64,000 nucleotides of DNA from Sclerotinia nivalis (GCA_029531795.1 JAPEIS010000006.1:372001-436000); one strand, 5' to 3'. Positions 24,701-37,745 are shown, counted from the stretch's first letter. The notes: generated from the letters alone by a model not told the origin. Made by a program: numbers and translations.

Positions 24701-27684
24701 ATTTCTGTTTGCCTACCATCCCATTTGACCTTTCCTTGTTCAGAATGTTCCTTGCCTTGTTTGGATTTCGATGGATCTTCCTCGTCGCGAAGCTTGCCTC
24801 TAGGGCCTCTGAAACTGGCTGTGCTGGCACGTCTTAATGTATTAGAGCTTCCCTTCCTCTTTTTGACGCCTGATCCTCCAGGTCTGATAGGTTGGAGTTG
24901 TGTCAAATGTTCTTGAGCTTCCTCGGCCTCGTCCTTTTCTTCCTCTTCTCCAGGTTGCTCATAGTCAAGTATGGTTGAAGAATCACTGGCTTCAGTGGTT
25001 TCAGAATCTGTGGACACATCTTTGTTCTCGGATGTGTTGATCAAGTTTGCGATTTCTCCTCTTCTGGCGATGGCCTGATCATATGTACCGCGCTCGATGA
25101 TTTTGTTATCTCGAATCAAGCAAATAAGGTTTGCCTCTTTCAAAACCGGAATGGAGTTTGTAGCAAGAACTCTAGTCTTTCCGCCGAGTAATCCAGTTGA
25201 ACCAAAGACATTATCAATCAAATGTCTACCAACATGTTGATCAACAGCAGATAAACAATCGTCAAGTAGATATACATCAGCTCTGGCGTAGACTGCTCTT
25301 GCTAAAGTCAATCGTGCTTTTTGACCTCCACTCAAGGAAATACCACGCTCTCCGACCTCAGTTTCATCACCATCCGGCAATTGAGCAAAGTCTTCCGTAA
25401 GTGCACAAGCCTTGACAGTTTTATCGTAAAAGGTAGGGTCAAAACGATGACCAAAGAGGATGTTTTCTTTAACACTAGCGTTCATAACCCATGGCTGTTG
25501 CGCTACATAAGCAGTTTTTCCATGAACCACTACCTGTCCCTTGACTTTCCAAAGATCACCAAGAAGTGCTTGTAGGAAAGATGACTTCCCTGCTCCAACT
25601 CGGCCGACAATACAGGTGAGTTCTCCTTTGTGTGCAGAGAAATGAATATCTTGCAATACATAGCGGTCAGAGCTTCTGTCCCATGAGAAGGATGCATCTC
25701 GGATTGTTAGAGACTCTTCACCATCATCCTCAATGGGGCCCTTCAAAATGACCGCGTCAGGTTGTAACTCTTCAGCTGTGAAGAAAGATGTCAAGCGCTT
25801 GACGGCGACAGAAGCCTCAATGATGGAGGAAATGACCATCGGAAGAATTGCCAATGGGAATGTCAACAAATTGAGTAAAGTCAAAGTAGGAAACACGATA
25901 TCAGTAGTTAGTGGACTTTCATTAGTCAACACAAAGACAGCGAATGTCGAACAAGAGACCAAGAATGGGGTAGTAGACCAGGTGAAATTGGCAACTGATT
26001 GAGCAGCACCAATCTTTCGTAGAGTTTTCAGCTCCTGGTCATTTCTTACAAAATTCAATTTGGCCATAAAAGCGGAGCTCCAAGCATAAAGCTTGATGCT
26101 CTTCATGTTGTTGATGATCTCGGCGATCAATCTTGTTCGAGAATCCTTATTTTTCATTTGTTCCTGTTGTAACTTCTTCATCAGGCGAGCGATTAGACCA
26201 TTGATGGGGATCATTAGAATCATAGCGGCGACACCAGCCAACATGGATAATCCGACTAGCTGATATAAAGATATCATGCAGAGAATAATTTGATATGGAG
26301 CGGACCATAATTGTTGACCATATTGAGTGAGATCTTGTAACCTTTGTGTATCAACAGCCATATAGTTGACAATATCTCCAGTAGACTTGCTAGCCCTTCC
26401 TTCATTCGATAACTTAAGTGACTTTTTGTAGATTGCTGCCGTCAAGGCGGTCTTGATACGCATACCAGTTTCGAAGGCCCTTTGGAAGTATTGATGCAAG
26501 GCCATAGTTTGTCCTACAGAAACAGAGAACATAGCCAAAGCTATAGCTGCTCCTCGAATTACAGGTTGGGGTTCATCGCTCGAACGTGACTTGACCCATT
26601 TGATCAACAGCTTTAGAAGTTGTGGCTGGATAAAGGCGAGCGAATCACTGACCGTCTTGAAAAGAGCGCCACGGAAATATGGTCCACTGAAAGATCTGAA
26701 GATAGCGACCCAAAGAGATGGATTCTTCTTATGTTCAATCTCATAGTACCAAGACTCCTCAAATGTTTCGCTGCATGACTTCGTGGTGTCTCTTTTGGCC
26801 AAATTCCATAAATCATCCTCTGTCAAATATTTCTTGTAGCCTTGTTTCATCATAGGGGTCATCCAACCGAACGTGAGGATCGAGAACACGGTGGCATACT
26901 CGACAGGGCATTCGTCTTCATCCTCCAATGCCGAATATACACTCTGCTTCTTTGGCACAAGCCACTCCAAACCAAATTCAATCAACGATAACCCCAATCC
27001 AACACAGTATGCGATGAAGTATGGAAGATGCTCGTGGTAGATTTGTTGGGATATCAATGATCGTAGCTTGACAGTGTATGCGATATTGAGGAAGAGCCAA
27101 TAAAAGAGTACAACGCCGTTTGGATTCCGCAATCGGCTATGTTCGAGCCATTGTATGCTAAACACAACACCAAGAGATGCGATTTGTAAAAGACTGGTCC
27201 AGAATCGAAAATCGCCCGCCCAAACATCAGGATAGTTAAGTATTTGTATAACGAGTTGTGCTGCGACTGAGATTGTGATTCCTATTAGGATGGCCTATTG
27301 ACCGCCGCGTAAGCTTTTTTCCAACAACTTTATTTTCCCAAACCCGCAGAATCATATCATGAGAGAAAACCATACCTGCTTGAGCCAGAAATGCCAATCC
27401 TTTTTAACTTCCGCCGTGGTCTTCTTTCTTACGAGCCACCATATGGCTATAGCACCTCCCAGTATTCCAAAAGCCGCGACAGAGCTCACCCAAACATCCA
27501 TAAAACATGGTGTAAAGTCATAACGATGAGGACTCAGTGGACCCCATCCCTCCTTGTTACCGCATAGCGGCTGTGATCTAGATTTATCCGCCGCAAGATA
27601 TCCGCTACCAAGCTGCTCCTGCAATGCGCGGAAACCAGAGAAGGAGCCTGTCTTGAGGATGGTCTGCGATGAGCTAACGACCAT
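21754..27684 (-). CDS. YCF1-type ABCC transporter (vacuolar glutathione S-conjugate pump)
   Basis: A full-length MRP/ABCC transporter of 1541 residues, matching the roughly 1500 residues of yeast Ycf1. Members pump glutathione conjugates and metal-glutathione complexes into the vacuole using ATP. Eleven exons: 27376-27684, 24717-27294, 24579-24665, 24365-24525, 24184-24287, 23925-23946, 23624-23874, 23431-23514, 22644-23272, 22466-22532 and 21754-22087; all phases agree. The order is an N-terminal TMD0 (residues 1 to about 200), TMD1, NBD1 (Walker [10 protein letters not shown] near 667, signature LSGGQKARL near 755, Walker [13 protein letters not shown]), an acidic/Ser linker, TMD2, and NBD2 (Walker [10 protein letters not shown] near 1329, signature NLSQGQRQL near 1433, Walker [14 protein letters not shown]-loop AHR). 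NBD1 has Asp in place of the usual catalytic Glu after Walker B, as is normal for ABCC proteins. Exon 6 is only 22 nt. Intron 5 is 237 nt and intron 10 is 378 nt, with a weak GTTCGT donor. The start is the ATG at 27684, with a normal TMD0 beginning. Confidence 0.93.
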
Positions 27685-28836
27685 GACCGATATGTGATAG
27701 TTTTGTGTACTTTGTGGACTGAATCCCTCGTTCGATAGGCGATAGAGGTTTCAGAACTGGTGATATTTGTGTATGGAAGAATAATTCATTCGTTCTGTAA
27801 CACAATCAATGATGGAAGTGGCAGAGTTTGGATGGTTTTGTTCTGATGGGTACGGGACAAACCACGGATTTAAGCTTTGACAGACAGGTGAGATCCGATT
27901 GATTCCCTTAAACCTTACAAAGCAACCAAAAAAAAAGTTTGAAAAATAATGCGCCTCAATACGAATTTATCAAATGTCGGTCTGATAGTAATGTATGTAT
28001 CAATGTGCTCTTTAGAAACACTATTAACCTTTAGATGATGATTACAGTACTCATATGCATGAAGTGGTTACCGGTTATTGGTTTTTGAGCAGTTGAGCAT
28101 AATTTTCAGTCTATCATAGTACTCAGACGTCATTGGGCCTTGTATCAGTTGCCTATCATATGGAAGCTATTTCTGTACATAACTTTATTGGTTACACCTC
28201 TATCTGTCTATGCCTGTAAGCCCCATGCGTGGAGTGCGAAATGGGTGGTATTTGATGTATTTAAGTGTCAATTGAATAATAGATGATTCGGAGACAATTA
28301 GTAGATAATCAATAGAGAAGATTTTACATTTGTAATGGTAGATACCCGGTGAAAGTAACAAATGTTTATCAAGAGGTCCAGTCAAAGCTAGAAGCTCTCC
28401 CGCATGCATCATGATCAGATCTTCAAGGATGTTAGGTACTGTAGTGGGGCAAGACTGTGTACCTGAATAATGAATAGCTTTCTATCTGCAGAAACCACAT
28501 TTGAGGATGAAAAAGGTGTACTTAGGATCTGTTTGTCGGACAAGAAGTTGGATAAGAAAAAATTATCTCAAACGCCACAAGTAAAAGGTAAGGAAATATC
28601 CCTAATTTTCGATCTAAGGATAATCCTCCAACCATTTCCTGTTAGAAAACAGGAGACCATAAAGCAAAGCTACCCGACCATCTCCAAAATTCCGAGTTCT
28701 CCTAAATGAGAAAGAATAAAAAGCGGTAAGTCAACACTCAAATGCTTGACACAATTGTCTGTAAAGGGTATCATCTTATCGCAGTGTGACCAACAATGTA
28801 GGAGAAGGCCGCCCAACATTCTCAAGACTCCATCAT
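27685..28836. other. Intergenic region, promoter of the YCF1-like gene
   Basis: The 1.15 kb between the transporter start and the bHLH stop holds no gene. I looked for TTACTAA/TTAGTAA (Yap1-type) sites and found none. A CRE-like AGACGTCA lies at about 28126-28133. The frame at 28470-28709 looks accidental. Confidence 0.45.
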
Positions 28837-29778
28837 TTAGTTATCTGAAGGACCACCATCTTCCTTCTTGGGTGCCAATCCAGCACTCTGACATGTCTTC
28901 TTCCATGTCTCAACCTCTCGCCATGCTCTCTCACATTCTGTCTTCAACTTATCATTGCTTGCGCTGAGCTCCGCAATGGCTTGTTCGGTCAGAAGCTTCT
29001 CGAGTGTCCATTTCTCAATGTTTTGGGTCTCGTTCTCCTTGAGTTGAGTGATGAATTGAACAGCTCTTTGTAAAATTGATCCTTTGTTCTTCTCACATCC
29101 TGGTACAATCTTGGCTAACTCATTGATGCCTTCATTGATGGTTTCTCGGCGGCGTCTCTCAACTGGGAATGATCAGTATAAGAAAAGAAACGGGGGATGT
29201 ATAGAGTGAAAATTACCTTCTTTGTGATTATCCTTTCGGACCTTATGCCATTCATCAGAACCCACAACAGGCTTTGAACCAGAACTTCGATTTTGAGGTT
29301 GGTGCTGCTGTTGTGAATTATCCATGAAGCTATTATCCGGTTGCTGGCTGTTATCCATGAAAGATGAATCCTGGTGGCGATCGTTCTCCGATGCTTGAGA
29401 AGCAAAAGAAACATCTGTTGGTTGTGGGATGGTCATGGTTGGATAGATTCCAGCAAGTGCCGCAGCGGCAGTAGAAGAGGCGTTGGCATGATCTGCGGCA
29501 CCGTTTTGATGGTCGGGATGAATTTGTTGGTTGTGTTGAAGGTTGGCATAATTTTGCAGGGCTTCTACATCACCGATCTGCTGATTGACCAACGATTGGT
29601 CACCGGAGTCATTGCCAGAATTCGGGGAAACACGCTTGTTGTTAAGTCGCCTCGTGTCATCAGCTGATTCGGAGTCCCGCTTCCGCTTTTGTGCAGTGTT
29701 GCTCATGTTAGCATTCTCTTCTCGCATAGCATTTGCTACTTCCTGCAATCCTGAATGTTCAAGGTCCATGTCTGCCAT
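28837..29778 (-). CDS. bHLH transcription factor, CBF1-like
   Basis: Two exons, 29217-29778 and 28837-29162, are joined by a 54-nt intron (GTAATT donor, CCCAG acceptor) that falls inside the basic region and completes a Val codon. The product is 295 residues. Residues 1 to about 175 are Gln/Asn/Ser-rich with a duplicated SFMDNSQQ motif. The basic region KVRKDNHKEVERRRRE has the His-Glu-Arg spacing that reads CACGTG E-boxes. The helix-loop-helix follows (TINEGINELAKIVPG, then NKGSILQRAVQFITQLKENE) and passes into a heptad-like helix to residue 280. This layout matches yeast Cbf1, a centromere and methionine-gene regulator, and related fungal bHLH factors. Nuclear location is expected. An E-box and a long inverted repeat lie in its own upstream region. 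The exact orthology to CBF1 is inferred from the domain alone. Confidence 0.88.
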
Positions 29779-30112
29779 TGCGATAATCTGGTGTCCTCGT
29801 GACTAGCCTTGCACGATGATTTGTGGGGGATTTGAGGAATTAACAATCGTAAGGCGCAGATGACCTCGAGGGGTTGGTAGATAGATTTAAGGCTGAACTT
29901 GATCTTTCGCGATTTAATGACGTGTCTACCGAGGCTGGCACAAGTGCAACAAGAGTGGTCTTCTAGTGCAAAGGGCACGGCTGCTACGGAAGCAATGAAG
30001 ACGTATCGGTGACTCGCTCTGATGCTTCGAAGCGCTCAGCTGCAGTAGTTCGTCGCCGTGATCTTCGAAACGAACGTTTCTGTGTCCTTCGAAGTCGTAC
30101 CTACAAGGTCAG

Positions 30113-30118
30113 CACGTG
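30113..30118. promoter_or_regulatory. CACGTG E-box upstream of the bHLH gene
   Basis: A palindromic class-B E-box in the context AGCACGTGTC lies 335 bp upstream of the bHLH start codon. It is the core recognised by CBF1-type factors, so autoregulation is possible. One hexamer can occur by chance. Confidence 0.4.
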
Positions 30119-30283
30119 TCATTGCAGATAAAGTATCACATAGTACTTCAAACAATCAACCATTTCTTGATAAGAAAATGAGATGTCAATTGAAATTTGG
30201 GTGTTGTTGAGGTTGCGCTCTCTTTCGAAATGCTGCGACTTCCGATTGATAAATCATTAAGGAATCAAGCTTTTTCGTTGACA

Positions 30284-30316
30284 TAAGTACAACAATTACA
30301 TTAATTGTTGTACTTA
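30284..30316. repeat. Perfect 15-bp inverted repeat with 3-nt spacer
   Basis: TAAGTACAACAATTA at 30284-30298 and its exact reverse complement at 30302-30316 are separated by CAT. It lies about 0.5 kb upstream of the bHLH start codon. It could be a cruciform, a dimeric protein site or a mobile-element footprint. Confidence 0.9.
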
Positions 30317-33226
30317 GGGGCAAAGAGGAATATTGTAATTTTGGTGAACATCGCAGGTAATAGTCCAGTTACAATATGATATTGATATTGACGCTGCTCT
30401 GCGAGATATGATCAAAATCATGGGAGGAGGCATTTTCTGTGTGTTTGCGGATCTGGTGATTTCTGAATTGCAGGTGTTCTTGACCAACGGTAATGTCCGA
30501 ACAATCCTTGTTGCTTGGAATTGAACACTGCAAAGGTTCCACGAAAGATAACCTTTTTATTTTATTTTTTCATAAATGTGCAGAGGCGCCTTCTGACAAG
30601 TTGTAACGGATGGATGCGACGGACAGGCACAGATTTGAAAATAAATTTGATCGATCTTTGGCGCTTTTTTGGGTGGAGGGGTGTGGAACTTGATTATGAA
30701 ATTTCACGCACCTTTTTATTTATTTATGACCTAAGGTTGGTAGGTCAGTGGTCCGGTCAGTGGTGATCGGTGGTGGTCGGTGGTGGTCAGTGGTCGGTTG
30801 TATTTTTGTTATCTTCTTCCTCCCTTTCGTTGTCCGAGGCTTTTGGAGAATGCGACAGAAGTGATTTTGATATCCTTATACTCCCAAATCACTCGAGTTA
30901 TTGATGAAAAAAAGAGGTCAAAGCTATGAAATTATCAGCAGAAGACTTTATTGATTATGGTTAATGGATCCATTTAGATGATATCCTTTCATTGGGGATG
31001 GGGAAATATCAATATACATACACACGAGGTCAGATGATGTTGTTAAACGTCCATTCAATTGATCACGAGTGATCAAAACTGCAATGTCACGAAAACAAAG
31101 GTTGAATATCCTTACTAGGTTATTAAGGCCGAACTGAGACAGAAGAGACCACCCTCAGAGAAATGGATTGTAATTCAAAAATACCAGAATACTTGTCTTT
31201 TTGAGAAGTTCTTGAGTTTCTTGTGTTCTTGTTGATGGATTGATGGATGGATACACGTGAAGAAAAGATCATGTGGAAAGGTAAAAGAGCGAAAGCCCGT
31301 GAAGAGATTATGAGGGGCTTAATTGAAGGGCTAGACTATAATAGGTTAGATTAATAATAGATTTTTGCCTTAGGTTCATGTGTGGAAAACAAGTCAGCAT
31401 CAGGTTCCATTCGGCAAATTGTATTATTCCGTCACATGTCTGTGCTTAGGTGCTTGGCATGTGTTTGGTAGGAAAAGTACGGCTAACCGTATGTGATTAC
31501 GGTACGACAATTTCATGTGATAGCCATTTCCTTTCCACAACATCTCACAAATTAAATCTTCTCAAGTCTCCATAATTCATTGCAATAGCTTTTCTACAGA
31601 TGAGCTGTCTGCTTGCTTCGAGTAATAGGAGTGAATACTGGAAGAACAAATCTATGCATTAGTACAAGTGTTCAGTTACAGAGACAATGAAATGAGTGGG
31701 AGGAAGTAAGAAATAGTCCAGTACAGCTTTCTTCGAGATCTCTCGAGTTTTTAATTCGTTTCATCTGAGAAAGTTTTAGTTATTCAGTGGATTTTTCGTT
31801 CTGCATATATTCAATATTTAACATGGTTTACAGATTCAACATGATTGGACACGCGGTGAGTATATGAAGGAGGGGGCGAAATGGATGTATACGGATGGAC
31901 AAATGGAGGGGGGTTTGGGGATGATAAATTTGGGAATGAATAGAAGGCGGCGGAGAAGGATGTGAAGGTAAAGAATAGAAGGGGAGAAAGGCGGAAGAAA
32001 GGAAAGAAAGGAGGGGAAGAGGAAGGATGGAAGGAGAAATCATCATAATGGGTGAGGGGAGAACGAAAAGGAGAAGGGAAGGGTAGGGTCGGAACGAAGT
32101 GGTAAAGTAGTGAAATGAAAAATACTCAAGGAAATCCCAAGAACAGGAACTTAGGGAGAAGAAAGCAGATGAAGGGGTGTCTTACTGAAATATGGTGATG
32201 GAAGTGATATCAGCACGCTTATCCATCAATGTCATATCTCAATCGTTCTCCAGACATCACCTTCTCATTTTCCTTCTTCAGACATCACCTTCCCATATGA
32301 ATAAAAACAAAACAGAAAACAGAACTCCAATAAGATATTACAAAAGAATATATCTATCCAAAACTCAAAGATATAAAGAAACTTCGGACCCAACTCCATT
32401 CCATCATCTGCATTCTACTTTTCTCATACTAAACTTCACCTTGCACTTCATCCATATTCTGATTGAACAACACCTTCCTCTTTTCATTATTTCCACTCAT
32501 TTCATGAATTGCCATTATATCTATACTATTTCTTTTAACCACAGTTGCCAATAGACACTATTCATTGCCACGACCCGCGAGTTATGAAATCCTGCCATAA
32601 AAAGGCAAAGGGAGCATGTTCAAGTGAGAGGCGGGAGGTTTGGGCCACGGTTGTGCATTAGAACTAGAACTTGGATCGGCGTTGTAAAAGGGGTGGTTGA
32701 TGGTTTATTTAGGAAGGAAGAAAAGTCTACTCAAGAGGAACCAATAAATTGAAGAATAAAAACTGATTATAGGTATTGGCTGGGGGATGAGGAGGTGCGG
32801 TGATGATAGTTGTGGATATGATGGAATTGTTTGAAATTGTTTGAAATTGTTTGGTATGATAGTTGAAGAATGATAGGATTGTTAGGTTGAATTTATAGAG
32901 AAAGGGGTTGTTAAGTTCTTAAGATATGCGGTTGAAGTGGAAAATAACTTATATGTAGTAAAATAGATGGGGCATGGATTAGTTTGGGCAAGTGGTGTGT
33001 CCAAAGTAGAAGGGATTGATAAGGAGGAAAATAGGAATAACGAGGGAGTAGCAAAGGTTCAGGGAATTGTCAAGGGAAAATAGGAAGTTAGGTAATATAC
33101 AACTACATCAAAAGATGAACGTTGAAAAATCATCTTGATGCTGGAATACTAATTATCGGAGAAAAATATGCGGTTCTCTCGTAATTGCTGAAGGTAAGGG
33201 GTTCGGTTACATATACTCAAGCCTCG

Positions 33227-33421
33227 TTAGCCGGTGATAGTATACTCTCTTTTCAATATACTACGGGGTTCAATTTCTCGAACCTGGCTTCCCGTCTCAG
33301 ATTTCACGAAGAAGTTTGAGCATCCATGTGTAAAATGTAAGGCTAGTAAGAAAATAATGACCAAGAAGGTGTACGAGCTTGGTCTGTTAGGAAATGAAGT
33401 AGTGACTTTAGTCTGAACCAT
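33227..33421 (-). CDS. Possible small membrane or secreted protein, 64 aa
   Basis: A 64-codon frame from the ATG at 33421 has a polar N terminus, a strongly hydrophobic stretch (YTFLVIIFLLALHF) followed by THGCSN, then a polar tail ending in SILKREYTITG, with a Lys-Arg pair six residues before the C terminus. An in-frame ATG further upstream (33469) gives 80 residues. No similarity is recognised, and it is isolated in a gene-poor region. It may be a chance frame. Confidence 0.2.
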   Translation of the reverse strand: MVQTKVTTSFPNRPSSYTFLVIIFLLALHFTHGCSNFFVKSETGSQVREIEPRSILKREYTITG

Positions 33422-34916
33422 TTTGTAAAAAATGGAAATAAAGAAGTAATAAACTTCATCTATTAACAAACATTGAACAAAATCAACACTCAGGAAGATA
33501 TTTTTGAAGTATTAATATTGAAATAACTTGCTGTGTATATAATGCAAAGAAAAACATCTTGGAGGTTCTGCTAGTACGTGAGAGCATTGCAAGAAAGAAG
33601 GTCGGAATGGAGGTATAGTCTACATTTCCATGCTTTCATGGGTAGATCAGGAGGGATATGCACTGGCATCATATGGAATTATTGATCTTAGATGTGTTGA
33701 TAATCAGTGAGCGCACACTTGAATAAGGCGACCTGTTTTCTTCGGTCGAACTCTATAAATATATCGTGAGAGTGCGATTGGATTCGCTCCCTACCTTAGC
33801 CGTGCATATATGAGAAGAGCTTCCAAGAGCGCGGCAACTTACCGTCCACGAAAATTCATGGATCTGCAATGAACGGTGCTATAGATAGTATGCTGGTGAT
33901 ATAAAGTGTCTCAAGAGCAAGTACGTACTCAGGAGCGGGAAATAGTTCGATTAGCAAGGAATAAGGAGAATAAGGAGAATTTGAGGTATTCCACTAGAAG
34001 ACCTCTGGGAAATATGAGGATGACTATTAATAAGTAGTGTACTTCATATTTAAAGGCGGACTATGAGACTACCGACACCATATCTTTCAAGCTCTAGTAA
34101 TGGGACCGACACTCACCAGCTCCCAAGCTGATGGACACCGTGGACACCTTCACTTATGCTCAATACGCCATCTTCTGGCCTCGCAATTCGAGGCCATGCA
34201 AGAACTACTTGTCGATCGTGCAGCACTTCCTGCAGGTCCTTTCGAATCCATATGCCTTTGTGTGTTAGTCCGGTTAAATATCTACATGAGGTGAATATGT
34301 AGATGATTCATGTCATAATGATTGCGGAAGGAAGCTAGCTTTCATCAACTGAGATGACTGAAAGTGACTTTTGATGTATATCTGCAATTCATACACCAGA
34401 TAGTTATATATATATGTCGGATTATTTCACGACGCAAATCAAACCATAAATCAACCACAGAAGTAGAAAATAATATAAAGTTGATTTTAAACTCAATTCA
34501 GAAGTCTTAGAATACCGCGTCTGTAAATGAAGCTGCTATCAACATCGTACTTGGTTGTAAAAGCTTCCCGTAATTGATTATCATACCGACCGATAAAGCT
34601 CCAACGTCACTAATGTGTAGATACGGATTTGAGAAATTAAGAATATACATACTTATTTGTTACTCCATCCATTCAAAGTATCATCAACTATCCCCCAAAT
34701 TTCCATATATTATTCTATCCTTTGATAATTTAGCATTCACTAAAGAGGCAATCTTTGATCAGTCCGAGTATTCATTAGCTGTGACATCCGCCACTGCTCG
34801 GAGCTATTCATACCTACATTTCTCCTCTACTTCCCTCTACTTCCCTCTACTTCTCTATTTATTTCTCCCCAACATAACATTTCCTTTATACTCTTGCGCA
34901 TTCAAACTCATTTGAA

Positions 34917-36286
34917 ATGGCTGATATAATAACTACCAAGCTGAATCCAGACACCCATCTCATTCTCGTAACCATCCCAGCTTCAAGTTCATCCATCCAG
35001 CTAGCTAACCACAGCACAGGACCAACCACTCCTCCGCCTTCCCCTCGAACTCCTCCGCAAGAACTTCAAAGTCGTACATTTCAACCTTGAAAAAGAAAGT
35101 GCCAGCGTAAAAGCCACACTCCGCGAAACCACCGACGCATCTCTAAATCAAAATGCCTCTCCAGACGATATTCTCAAAAATGTTGATTCCATGTTATCCC
35201 GGATGCGAGGTCTAAAGAGGAAACTACAATCATGTGCAGAAGAAGAAAAGAGACTTCAGGAACAATCTGCGGCGAGGATAAAACATCTGAGTGCTTTATA
35301 TGAGATGAAGAGTTTGGATGATGTGAAATATGAAGAATGGAGTCGGACACGACTGGATCGTTTATTGGTGGATTATCTGTTACGGAATGGCTATAAGGAG
35401 AGCGCGACTGCTTTGGCCAAAGAGAAGAATATTGGACAATTGGTGGATGTGGAAACTTTTGTCCAGATGAGTAAGATTAGAGATAGCCTATGCAATGGCA
35501 AAGTTGCTGAAGCACTGGCGTGGTGTTCGGAGAATAAGAAAGAATTGAGGAAGATGGAGGTTAGGATGCGAAGCGCAGATTTCCATACATATACTGATGT
35601 GTGTCCAGAGTAACCTCGAATTTATGCTCCGTTTTCAACAATATGTCGAGTTAGTACGAACACAAGATGAGGCGAAGCTGGTTGAATCCATCGCACATGC
35701 AAAAAAGTATCTATTACCTTTACGAGAGAGTTACCCTAAAGAAGTACAACAAGCATGTGGACTTCTTGCATTTCCTCCCGGTACAAGAGCTAGTGGTTAT
35801 GGAGTATGTTATCCCTTCTTCACTCAATTCCATATTCCTAACATTTCTTAGGAACTATACAGTCCAACCCGGTGGACAGACCTCGCAGCACTCTTCACAG
35901 AAACTCACAACACCCTTTTATCCCTTCCATCCGTCCCCCTCCTACACATCGCCCTCTCCGCCGGTCTATCAGCTCTCAAAACACCAACTTGTCACTCATC
36001 CCATATCTCCTCCATCTCCCCTGCTTCCACTACCGCAAACACTACATCAGTCTGTCCTATTTGTAGCATCGAACTCAATGATCTCGCTCGCAATATGCCT
36101 TATGCACAACATACTAAAAGTCATGTCGAAAGTGATTTGGTGCTTCTTCCAAGCGGGTATGTGTATGGAGAACATATATTGCAGGAACATGGTCGGAAAA
36201 TGGGTTTGGGGGAGGGTATATATAAGGATTTGAGAACGGGGGATGTTTATAGGAAGGAGGAGACGAAGAAAGTTTATATCTCTTGA
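34917..36286 (+). CDS. FYV10: GID/CTLH E3 ubiquitin ligase subunit Fyv10/Gid9
   Basis: Four exons, 34917-34967, 35020-35559, 35609-35803 and 35852-36286, all joined in phase 0, give 406 residues, the usual length of the family. The protein is the Gid9/Fyv10 (MAEA) partner of Rmd5 in the GID/CTLH ubiquitin ligase, which in yeast degrades gluconeogenic enzymes. Visible parts are a conserved N-terminal helix ([10 protein letters not shown] then [13 protein letters not shown]), a coiled coil around residue 80-120, LisH near 125-157 ([20 protein letters not shown]), CTLH after it ([19 protein letters not shown]), CRA ([15 protein letters not shown]), and a degenerate C-terminal RING (CPICSIEL near 330, then HTKSH, then LPSGYVYG). 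The first intron interrupts the conserved opening motif after 17 codons, and the start is fixed by this. Assignment is strong. Confidence 0.93.
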
Positions 36287-37712
36287 TTGTGGGTAATGAG
36301 GTAATTAAGTGGTTGATGCATGAGTTTCTCCAAGTGCTTGGTTGCGGGGACTTGGAGTTAGGTGTATAGTGTTTGGGATGGGAGTTCAAATTATGATGTT
36401 TATGGTATACAAGACGGCAGGCAGGTTATCATATGGTGGGGAAATGAGGCACAAAGATTGTATTATGAATGATTAAATGGGAGTGCTCTTCTTCGTCTAT
36501 CTATATGAGTTTGAATCCCACTGCTTTTTATATGATCTCAATCCCTCATTCTACCAGCCGACTCGCCTCTCACCATCAAAAAGAAATATTGGAATTGACG
36601 AGAGGATGTAGAATAAAATAGGCGAAAATAGAATAAGGAGGGCTAAAAGTGATCCATCCATTTACAAAAACAGAGTCTGAAAAAATACCTAGCTAGTATA
36701 CAGTAATTTATTAGTGTTTATTAATGTTTATTAAATGGGATGGAAAATTGTAGATGTTAATAGATAGTTGGGTTAGATGGGGGTTAGATAGTTGGTAGAT
36801 AGTTGATAGAGTAGTTAAAAGAGGAGAAAGAGAGGGCGGAAGGGAGGAGAGAAAGAAGGAGGAAAATAGATAGAGTAATTAAACAGTCAAAATCAAAAGG
36901 TATCCGCGTACTCAAAATCTGAAGAACTAGAGTAATTACTTAAATTCTAAGTCGATGATTTATCTAGTATATATCATACAAGAATATAAGAATATAAGAT
37001 ATCATCTCTATGTGCTGATAGATGAATAGATAGATAGATATAAATGGAGTACTAGGTAGGATAGGATATGAATGATATCCATCAAAAAAGGGGGGAGGGG
37101 TGAGAAATGAAGACTTGCATTATGAAGCAATTAGCGGGATACAATCCCAGTTTCAAGTTTCTCAAATCCAAAGTTTTCAGAGTTCAATAATTCATCATCA
37201 TTAAAAGTATCTACTATGTACAAAAAATGTACCTATTAAATCTCACCCCCCTTTCTTTCCACCCAAACACGTCCTTCCCCTCGAATCATTTCCTTGGCTT
37301 GTCTTCCCCTAGAGTCTGCCTCACTCATCATATTAAGCATCACGAATCCTCATCAAACATAACATGGAATTCATCACCCCTTCTACCTTTTAACTGCCTC
37401 CCTCTACCTTGCTCCACGCTGTCTCTCTTCCTTCCCTCCAACACCCTCCCCATTTCTTTCTCCGATCGACAAATCCCATCACATCCATCCCCGTTCAAAA
37501 CCCACCACAAAAGCTTCCCAAAAAAAAACATCTCATGATCTCGCAATCAATATCAATATATATAAGCATCAACGCCCAATTATGCCATTCCAAATCCACA
37601 AAACAGATCAACTATTATTATCTTTCTTTCTTCCGTCTCAGCTGCTTGCCTTTGATCTCTTCTCCAAAAAACGCCTGTGCGATAAAAATGCAAAGGGGGT
37701 ATAAACTACTTC

Positions 37713-37745
<33 letters not shown>

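Larger units (their letters stand above)
29779..34916. other. Gene-poor region of 5.1 kb
   Basis: This is the head-to-head space between the bHLH gene (minus) and the Gid9 gene (plus), probably with both promoters. Three TTCGAA elements lie at 30026-30093, CACGTG at 30113-30118 and a perfect inverted repeat at 30284-30316. A GGTGGTCGGT-like repeat occurs at about 30750-30800. G/A-rich DNA fills 31860-32160. A small frame at 33227-33421 is listed separately. No other gene could be supported. Confidence 0.5.

Noticed and set aside
32192..32554. 120-codon plus-strand frame
   Set aside because: Low-complexity His/Ser/Thr/Ile text from C/T/A-rich DNA; no support.
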